Shown piece after piece: positions 31,700 to 37,233 of a stretch of 37,233 bases of DNA. Both the position numbers and the translations under genes were made by a program. Location: the NCBI GenBank assembly GCA_016785015.1, contig JADHTJ010000031.1:1-37233 (forward strand), written 5' to 3'. Positions within the stretch are counted from its first letter, which is position 1; every line of letters begins with the position of its first letter. Under the pieces are notes generated by a model. That model searched no databases. It was given only the letters and a program-made list of their open reading frames with translations, and was not told the DNA's origin. This stretch comes from Anaerolineales bacterium. GTDB lineage: Bacteria > Chloroflexota > Anaerolineae > Anaerolineales > UBA11858.

Positions 31700-33370
31700 T
31701 TAGCCTGGTTTCTGCTTTTGGGGCATGATTTTACCCTTTTTGAATGCATCAATAAAGGCATCAACATATTGCGAATCGAGGTGATCACCCGCTTCTTCAC
31801 GCAGAATCTGCAAAGCAGTATTTATGTCCATGGCATCGCGGTAAGGCCGGTCGGATGTGACAGCATCGAAGACATCTGCAACAGCGACGATCCGAGCGAT
31901 GGATGAAATCTGATCCCCTTTTATTCCATTGGGGTATCCATTTCCATCCATGCGTTCATGGTGTTGTGACAGTGCAGGGAGTTCATCTTGCAGCAGGCGC
32001 ACCTCTTTGATGATTTGAGCACCAATTGCAGGGTGTTTTTTTACTTCATCATATTCTTCAGTTGACAAGTGATCGGGCTTGGTAAGAATGGAATCTGAGA
32101 TGCCAATCTTGCCGATATCATGTAAGAGAGCGCCGATGCGTATGCGATGACGAACTTCTGGCGACAAGTTAAGCTGTTCAGCGACGGCGACACTGAAATC
32201 ACTTACTCGTTGAGAGTGACCTTCAGTGTAAGGATCTTTGGCATCGATAGCAGCCACTAAAGCTTTAATGGTGTTTAAAAATAGCTCATCGGCATCGGTG
32301 TAAAGTTGGGCGATGTGCAGAACTGTAGCTGCTTGTTCCGCCAGTGTGCTTAGAAGTTGACTGTCATTCTCATCGAAATAGCCATCTATTTTGTTGATGG
32401 ATTCAACCCCGCCGATTAAATGACCTTCAGCTGTGCCGCGCTCCCTCCCCAGGACGACATTGGGTATTTTTAATGGCACAGCCAATAAAGATTCCGTAGT
32501 GACACCGCTGATTTCATCAATGCCTTTGTAATGGCGTGGATCCTTACTGACATCCTTAACACGGACAACCTCACCTGTTTTGACTACATGTCCAATGATG
32601 CCAATATCAGCGGGGATGCGTAGAGGGGGAAGGGATGTCTTATTGACATCTCTGGTTAGATGCAGAACGAGTTGTTCGTTCTCTTCATCTAACAGGAATA
32701 ACGAACTGGCCTCAGCATTGAGCAGGCCGCGCGCTTTTTCAATGATCAGGCTGAGGATCTGATCGCGGTCCAGCGTGGTACTTATTTGAGCGATCAAACC
32801 AATCAAAACTTGTAGCCGTTGGCTGTGTTCTTCACTTTTCTTCAAAAGTGATGCCTTTTCAAACTCCGAGGTCATGCGGTTGCCCAGGAATTGCATCAAC
32901 TGGAGTGGCGTATGCGTGTAATTAAACACTTGCACCGCGCCGATTGGTTCACCGCGTAATAGCAATGGGAATGTGATGGCATTTTTGAGTTGCTCATCCC
33001 CTTCACCCACGGGGCCATACCAACGCGGGTCGTTTGCCAAATCTTCAACAACGATTGCTAACTTGCTGCGAATCGTTTCCCCAACGACGCCCCTGTCTGC
33101 GCTAATTCGCTGACCTATGAGAGACGAATCGGCTTCGCCACTGCGGACCACTGAAAAAACGAGCTCATTAGTTTCCTTATCAAACAAGTACATTGTCCCA
33201 GTGTTGGCACCGCAGACCGTAATAATCAGATCAAGCATCTCGCGCAAAAGCTCGTCCAACTCAGTAGTACCGGCAATTTGGTTGGCACGTGCCAAAACAC
33301 GATAAAGCTGAGAAGTTTCTTCAGCAGCCCCGAGTGGTCCTGTCTCACGATCTATTTTGCGTCTAAGCAT
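31700..33370 (-). CDS. Two-GAF HD-GYP domain phosphodiesterase
   Basis: A 556-residue signalling protein. GAF 1 spans about residues 40-175 (GTMYLFDKETNELVFSVV) and GAF 2 about 200-350 (SSLFLLDEENEQLVLHL). A C-terminal HD-GYP domain (about 365-545) contains GHSQRVSDFSVAVAE, the metal-binding HD pair in LLHDIGKIG, HHERMDGNGYPNGI (the GYP motif) and DVFDAVTSDRPYR. HD-GYP domains hydrolyse cyclic di-GMP in many bacteria, and all ligands appear intact, so an active enzyme is likely; the GAF ligands are unknown. It begins with ATG at 33370, 48 bases from the gatA stop, and has only a weak ribosome binding site. With the cAMP-producing cyclase at 7227-8558 it indicates several cyclic-nucleotide pathways in this strain. 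Confidence 0.92.
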   Translation of the reverse strand: MLRRKIDRETGPLGAAEETSQLYRVLARANQIAGTTELDELLREMLDLIITVCGANTGTMYLFDKETNELVFSVVRSGEADSSLIGQRISADRGVVGETIRSKLAIVVEDLANDPRWYGPVGEGDEQLKNAITFPLLLRGEPIGAVQVFNYTHTPLQLMQFLGNRMTSEFEKASLLKKSEEHSQRLQVLIGLIAQISTTLDRDQILSLIIEKARGLLNAEASSLFLLDEENEQLVLHLTRDVNKTSLPPLRIPADIGIIGHVVKTGEVVRVKDVSKDPRHYKGIDEISGVTTESLLAVPLKIPNVVLGRERGTAEGHLIGGVESINKIDGYFDENDSQLLSTLAEQAATVLHIAQLYTDADELFLNTIKALVAAIDAKDPYTEGHSQRVSDFSVAVAEQLNLSPEVRHRIRIGALLHDIGKIGISDSILTKPDHLSTEEYDEVKKHPAIGAQIIKEVRLLQDELPALSQHHERMDGNGYPNGIKGDQISSIARIVAVADVFDAVTSDRPYRDAMDINTALQILREEAGDHLDSQYVDAFIDAFKKGKIMPQKQKPG

Positions 33371-33418
33371 TGATTGTATTGATTTCCCGTTTTTGTACTC
33401 TGTTAGTTAGTTGGATCA

Positions 33419-34879
33419 TCATAGAATTGGTTTTTTGGTATGCCAATCGGTTGCAGATTGGTAGCTGTGGGCTACACTCATCAAGATTTGCTCTTTGAAA
33501 TGGGCTCCGATCAATTGCATTCCTATGGGTAATCTCCGCGAATCAAAACCTACCGGAAAGGCGATCCCTGGGACGCCGGCTAAATTGGCAGGTAAAGTGT
33601 AAATATCTTCCAAGTACATCGATAAAGGGTCACCTTGGTGGGCGCCGATTTCGAAGGCTGTTGTGGGAGCCACTGGTGCAGCAATTAAATCCACTTTTTC
33701 AAATGCTTTCTCAAAATCACCTTGTATCAGCGTGCGTACCTTTTGCGCCTTGCCGTAATATGCATCCTGATACCCTGCGGAGAGGGCATATGTTCCCAGC
33801 ATGATACGCCGTTTGGTTTCGCGCCCGAATAGTTGGCCGCGTGTTTGCGTATAGGTATCTCGTAAATTTCCCCCATCCACGCGCGGGCCGTAGCGCAGAC
33901 CGTCAAAACGCGCAAGGTTCGCGGAAGCTTCTGCTGGAGCAATAAGATAGTATACGGGGACAGCATATTGGGTGTGAGGCAATTGAATGATGTGGATTTC
34001 TGCCCCCAAAGTTTCCAGGGTTTGGATGGCGTCCCGCACAGCAGTCTCCACTTCACTTTGAAGGCCTTTTCTGAAATATTCATCGGGAACACCCACGCGG
34101 ACGTTTTGTAGGGTCCTGTTTCCGTTGAGATTGATTTCATCTTTGGGGTTCTGCGAGCTGGTTGCGTCACGCGTGTCGCGTCCGTTGATCAAATTATAGA
34201 TCAATGCCACGTCTTCAACATCCTGTCCCAATACGCCGACAGAGTCTAGCGAAGAACCATATGCGATCAATCCATAACGGGACACGCGCCCATAGGTGGG
34301 TTTTAATCCTGTCACCCCACAGAAAGAAGCCGGTTGGCGCACGCTGCCACCTGTGTCGGTACCGAGGGCAATTGGAGTCATCTGAGCAGCGACGGCCGCT
34401 GCGCTGCCTCCACTGGAACCACCGGGAACCCGACTCGTATCCCAAGGATTGTGCGTTACCCCATAAGCTGAATTCTCTGTGGATGAGCCCATTGCGAATT
34501 CATCTGTATTCGTTTTTCCAATGATGACCATACCCGCCTTGCGCAAACGCTCGACGACCGTGGCGTCGTAAGGAGGAATAAAGCTTTCTAGAATTTTTGA
34601 TCCGGCAGTGGCGCGTAATCCTTTTACTGCCAGCACATCCTTGATCGCAATGGGAACGCCCAGTAGAAACGTCTCTTCGGGATCTTCTTGGCGTTTTATA
34701 TCCGCAAAATTTGCCTGGGCGAGCGCGTTATCTGGATCCAAGGTGATAAAAACGTTCAGTTCAGGCTCTAATTTATCAATGCGATCCAAGTAAGCTTGGG
34801 TAAGCTCACGGCTGGAAATTTCTTTATTAGAGAGAGCTTGAACGACCTCGGTTAATTTGAGTTCGAATAGATGGGACAT
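33419..34879 (-). CDS. gatA: Aspartyl/glutamyl-tRNA amidotransferase subunit A
   Basis: A 486-residue amidase-signature enzyme, the glutaminase subunit of GatCAB. The catalytic Lys (GVPIAIKDVLAVKGL), cis-Ser and nucleophile Ser region (GGSSGGSAAAVAAQM, ALGTDTGGSVRQPASFCGVTGLKPTYGRVSRYGL) are intact. It releases ammonia from glutamine for transfer to the misacylated tRNA held by GatB. Length is normal. It starts five bases after the gatC stop, so the two are translationally coupled. GatB is encoded 15 kb away at 17114-18565. Confidence 0.97.
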   Translation of the reverse strand: MSHLFELKLTEVVQALSNKEISSRELTQAYLDRIDKLEPELNVFITLDPDNALAQANFADIKRQEDPEETFLLGVPIAIKDVLAVKGLRATAGSKILESFIPPYDATVVERLRKAGMVIIGKTNTDEFAMGSSTENSAYGVTHNPWDTSRVPGGSSGGSAAAVAAQMTPIALGTDTGGSVRQPASFCGVTGLKPTYGRVSRYGLIAYGSSLDSVGVLGQDVEDVALIYNLINGRDTRDATSSQNPKDEINLNGNRTLQNVRVGVPDEYFRKGLQSEVETAVRDAIQTLETLGAEIHIIQLPHTQYAVPVYYLIAPAEASANLARFDGLRYGPRVDGGNLRDTYTQTRGQLFGRETKRRIMLGTYALSAGYQDAYYGKAQKVRTLIQGDFEKAFEKVDLIAAPVAPTTAFEIGAHQGDPLSMYLEDIYTLPANLAGVPGIAFPVGFDSRRLPIGMQLIGAHFKEQILMSVAHSYQSATDWHTKKPIL

Positions 34880-34884
34880 GCGAA

Positions 34885-35172
34885 TTAATTGAAAATAGGC
34901 GGCACGCGAAATTGACGACCGTGGATATCCGGCGCGTTGCTGAGAACATCATCTATGCCCAGACCGTCGATCGTATCATCTGGGCGTAGCATGCTTGACC
35001 CCTCCTGCATACCAGAAGTTGGTGAAATGTTATCTGTGTCTATGGCCTGAAGTGCTTCGAAGTATTCCAGAATTGCCGATAATTGCTGGCGATAGCGCGT
35101 CATTTCTTTATCAGAGAGGTCCAGACGTGCCAACTCAGCGATGTGTTCGACTAGTTCTTGCGTGAGGGTCAT
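34885..35172 (-). CDS. gatC: Aspartyl/glutamyl-tRNA amidotransferase subunit C
   Basis: A 95-residue GatC, the small subunit that wraps around GatA and GatB and stabilises the complex. The family pattern VEHIAELARLDLSDKEMTRY near the N-terminus and a final RPDDTIDGLGIDDVLSNAP followed by FRVPPI is intact. The ATG at 35172 lies six bases after a perfect TATAAT box and has no Shine-Dalgarno sequence, so the gatCA transcript is probably leaderless. It follows the esterase gene by 26 bases. Confidence 0.95.
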   Translation of the reverse strand: MTLTQELVEHIAELARLDLSDKEMTRYRQQLSAILEYFEALQAIDTDNISPTSGMQEGSSMLRPDDTIDGLGIDDVLSNAPDIHGRQFRVPPIFN

Positions 35173-35178
35173 AGGGTG

Positions 35179-35184
35179 ATTATA
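35179..35184 (-). promoter_or_regulatory. -10 box of the gatCA transcript
   Basis: On the minus strand a perfect TATAAT preceded by TGA (an extended -10) ends six bases before the gatC ATG. TTGGTA, 15 bases farther upstream, is a possible -35 box. The start site would fall on or next to the ATG, i.e. leaderless transcription. Confidence 0.5.
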
Positions 35185-35198
35185 TCATTTGGGCTGGT

Positions 35199-36134
35199 TT
35201 ACCAACCCTGAGTATACCAACGCAGATAATCTTCGATATGGTTGGCCCAATATTCTTCGTCATGGGTTCCTTGGAATAAAAACCATTCGTGGGGAATATT
35301 CTCTTCAGTGAAAACTGCTTCCAGTTTTAAGGTATATTCGATCCAGCCATCATTTTCACCCGCATCCATATATATGTGAGGCAATTTATCGTCAGGGATA
35401 GCCTGAAGATATTCACGAATGCGCGGTGGCCCCTCTGTTACGAATGAGGGGGAGCTGTGCGCTCCGAAGGTGCCAAATAGTTCCCAGTGGATCAATCCCA
35501 GGTGAACGGCCCAATTACCTCCCCGAGATAAACCTCCAATGGCGCGGTAGGCTCTCTTGTCAATAATTCGATACGTTTCATTAATGTAGGGCAGCAGCTC
35601 ATTTACAATGGCATCCCCGTAAGGACTCTCGGGTGGTGGCGTATTGTGATCTTGCTCAGCAGGCAAAACAATGATAAATGGGGGGATTTCCCCTAAGGCA
35701 ATCAGCCGATCTGCGGTTTCATCGACACCCAATCGGTCCCATTGATCATCGCCGTAGGATTGCCCGTGCAGCAGGTAGAGAATCGGGTATTCCTTCTCAG
35801 GTTGTTGATCGTAGCATGGGGGCAAATGGACGCGAAAAATCAGGGGATCAGGCAGGAAATCAGAAAAAAGTTGGTGATGCTGGGTGTACCCGCCTTCATT
35901 CCAACATGATAATGGGGGTGGAGTGGTTGTGGTGGTTGCAGTTAGTTCAGTTGATTCTGTTTGGGATGGTGATTCTGTTATTGAAGGAACAGATTTATTT
36001 GATTCCGTTGGGGGGACGGAAATACTCGGGGTAAAAGTCACAACCTGAACCTGAGCAGGAGTTTCCTGCAAAGTGCAGGCACCCAGCCCGAGGAGTATTA
36101 TCAGTTCAACTAGGAGAATCCAACGATATTTCAA
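35199..36134 (-). CDS. Secreted esterase lipoprotein (enterochelin-esterase-like fold)
   Basis: A 311-residue alpha/beta hydrolase of the esterase D/Fes type (PF00756). The N-terminal signal peptide ends with LGAC, a lipobox, so the protein is probably anchored to the outside of the membrane. A Ser/Thr-rich linker (about residues 30-70) precedes the catalytic domain. The nucleophile is in AIGGLSRGGNWAVHLG; the Asp/Glu region is in MDAGENDGWI and the His in GTHDEEYW. The substrate is unknown. It begins with a TTG that overlaps the stop of the bactofilin gene (TTGA), so the pair is translationally coupled. Confidence 0.85.
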   Translation of the reverse strand: MKYRWILLVELIILLGLGACTLQETPAQVQVVTFTPSISVPPTESNKSVPSITESPSQTESTELTATTTTTPPPLSCWNEGGYTQHHQLFSDFLPDPLIFRVHLPPCYDQQPEKEYPILYLLHGQSYGDDQWDRLGVDETADRLIALGEIPPFIIVLPAEQDHNTPPPESPYGDAIVNELLPYINETYRIIDKRAYRAIGGLSRGGNWAVHLGLIHWELFGTFGAHSSPSFVTEGPPRIREYLQAIPDDKLPHIYMDAGENDGWIEYTLKLEAVFTEENIPHEWFLFQGTHDEEYWANHIEDYLRWYTQGW

Positions 36135-36601
36135 TCTTCTTCAGGATCTTCTTGCGTTTCAGTTTCGATTTCTGATTCTTCTAGGGCGTCCACGTTCGTG
36201 TCCCCATCCGCAGGCAGCTCTATTTCGATGCTCTCTTCCATACGGATTTGACCACGCAAGAAAGCCCCCTCTTCGGTGGCGAAGGCCGCAGTAACCACAT
36301 CGCCCCAAACCCTGCCTGTGCTACGGATTTCGACTTTCTCGGCAGTGATATCGCCGCGCAATGCCCCGGCGACAATGACAACATTGGCGCGCACATTGTC
36401 GCAGGATACTCTTCCTGTTTGGCCGACTACCAGCATGCCGCGCAGATTGATATCTCCATCAAATGCACCTTCGACACGCACACCGCCGCTGCCATTAATG
36501 GCACCTTTCCAGGCGATCCCACTGCCCAGTACAGAAGTGACTCTAGTGGTGGGTGCGGGAAGATTTGCAGTTTCAGGAATTTCGTCTCTTTTCTTGAACA
36601 T
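36131..36601 (-). CDS. Bactofilin (polymer-forming cytoskeletal protein)
   Basis: A 156-residue protein whose central part (about residues 25-115) is a right-handed beta-helix of short repeats such as GVRVEGAFDGDINLRGMLV and NVVIVAGALRGDITAEKVEI, the bactofilin hallmark (PF04519). Flanking N- and C-terminal segments are flexible and acidic at the end. Bactofilins self-assemble into filaments that scaffold cell-envelope processes. The ATG at 36601 lies nine bases after a TAAACT box preceded by TGG, and there is no Shine-Dalgarno sequence, so a leaderless start is likely. It overlaps the esterase start. Confidence 0.93.
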   Translation of the reverse strand: MFKKRDEIPETANLPAPTTRVTSVLGSGIAWKGAINGSGGVRVEGAFDGDINLRGMLVVGQTGRVSCDNVRANVVIVAGALRGDITAEKVEIRSTGRVWGDVVTAAFATEEGAFLRGQIRMEESIEIELPADGDTNVDALEESEIETETQEDPEED

Positions 36602-36610
36602 GGTGAGGAA

Positions 36611-36616
36611 AGTTTA
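36611..36616 (-). promoter_or_regulatory. -10 box of the bactofilin-esterase transcript
   Basis: TAAACT on the minus strand, preceded by TGG (extended -10), ends nine bases before the bactofilin ATG. No good -35 match is seen. The same hexamer forms the -10 box of the argG leader and the 29360 promoter. Confidence 0.4.
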
Positions 36617-36692
36617 CCATGAAGCGGAGCAGGATGGATGATCCCATACATGCCCCGCTTCGAATTTTTGTGCTGTAATTTGAAGGCCTTGT

Positions 36693-37022
36693 TTACGGTG
36701 TAGTGCCCGAATCGGCTGCGCTCTGTTCAGGCGGCCTTTCGGTTTCAGCGGGTACTTGCGCCTTAACTTTTTGGATTTCGGTCTCAGATTTTGTCAGCTT
36801 CTTATTGAGACTAGTTACAGCCAGCTTGCTTTTGATCAGTGCGGGCATAGATGCGAAAAGACTTATCAATGCCCCAGCAATGAGTGCGATTAACAAGATC
36901 AGAGCCAGCGAGCCTTCAAATTCCCAAATGAAAAAATTAACCGTAGTAGGTGTTGCGTTCTGAATTGCAAAAATGGTTGCCAGGGCAGCAATTATCAGGG
37001 AAATGATCAAGAATATTTGCAT
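36693..37022 (-). CDS. LapA-domain (DUF1049) membrane protein
   Basis: A 109-residue protein with two membrane helices (about residues 3-20 and 40-60). Between them NATPTTVNFFIWEFEGSLALILLIALIAGALI is the LapA signature. A coiled coil (about 65-90) and a Pro/Glu/Ser/Thr-rich tail follow. LapA-domain proteins are widespread; in enterobacteria LapA/LapB act in lipopolysaccharide assembly, but a role in this likely non-LPS organism is unknown. A GGAGG ribosome binding site lies nine bases before the ATG. It is 91 bases upstream of the bactofilin gene. Confidence 0.88.
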   Translation of the reverse strand: MQIFLIISLIIAALATIFAIQNATPTTVNFFIWEFEGSLALILLIALIAGALISLFASMPALIKSKLAVTSLNKKLTKSETEIQKVKAQVPAETERPPEQSAADSGTTP

Positions 37023-37233
37023 TTGAGAGACCCTCCGCGTGAAATATTAGATGTTCGATTATTGGCTGAATTATATCACCTGCCCTGATTGCAATCCTAG
37101 TAGTGGATACTCACAGCAGGGCAATCGCATTTAGAATTAGCAATCATAGATGAGAAGGCCCAAACCATTTTTTAGGGTAGCGAGCCATCCGCGTTGGCTG
37201 CCGAATCTGGCTTAATATATCTTGCAAAGCACG

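Overview
The window looks like a chromosomal segment of a Chloroflexota bacterium, most likely class Anaerolineae. This is inferred from the gene mix: a bacterial Elp3, a standalone XPB-N-like protein, class III cyclase signalling, bactofilin, an Eis-like acetyltransferase and GatCAB. No rRNA or other taxonomic marker is present. It holds 33 protein genes I would defend, one leader-peptide gene, one very weak small ORF, and no intact tRNA, rRNA, CRISPR array, transposase or integrase.

Layout. (1) 1-8558, plus strand: DUF429 protein, YegS/DagK-like lipid kinase, XPB-N/Helicase_C_3 protein, then a translationally coupled pair of a hybrid histidine kinase and a receiver-adenylate cyclase. (2) 8586-10974: a class I methyltransferase divergent from Elp3, 25 bp apart. 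(3) 10991-12735: a tRNA-3'-half-like palindrome, then a strikingly AT-rich polytopic membrane protein that looks transferred. (4) 12736-16908, minus: four-repeat DUF5671 membrane protein, two small membrane proteins, glutamate dehydrogenase. (5) 17114-19906, minus: nucleotidyltransferase, DUF6504-like protein, gatB. (6) 20061-24785, minus: a membrane protein, a tightly packed cluster (aldo/keto reductase, O-methyltransferase, alpha/beta hydrolase), and a DEAD-box helicase. (7) 24942-28361, minus: argG-argH-crcB preceded by an apparent arginine attenuator. (8) 28377-31601: a methyltransferase (minus), then on the plus strand a small ORF with its own promoter and terminator, a MITE-like inverted repeat, an Eis-like acetyltransferase and a TIGR04076 protein. 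(9) 31700-37022, minus: GAF-GAF-HD-GYP protein, gatA, gatC, esterase lipoprotein, bactofilin, LapA-domain protein.

The best discovery candidate is the argG leader. A sigma70-type promoter is followed within a few bases by a 32-codon ORF with seven arginine codons, a long-range stem around those codons, a canonical intrinsic terminator, and then argG. This is the architecture of ribosome-mediated attenuation, here apparently for arginine and possibly extending to the fluoride channel gene crcB. A second leader at 29360-29693 (same promoter type, good RBS, 50-codon ORF, several hairpins, terminator) lies upstream of the Eis-like gene, with a MITE-like repeat between them.

Other themes are small repeats that entered genes without breaking them (an AGTGNNN heptad array inside a methyltransferase and another at the gatB start; an 80-bp compound palindrome inside argH) and several apparent leaderless starts with a -10 box 6-10 nt before ATG. 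No gene-free stretch exceeds 300 bases except 29184-29840 if the small ORFs there are not counted; its contents are described. The last 211 bases (37023-37233) hold nothing I can identify.
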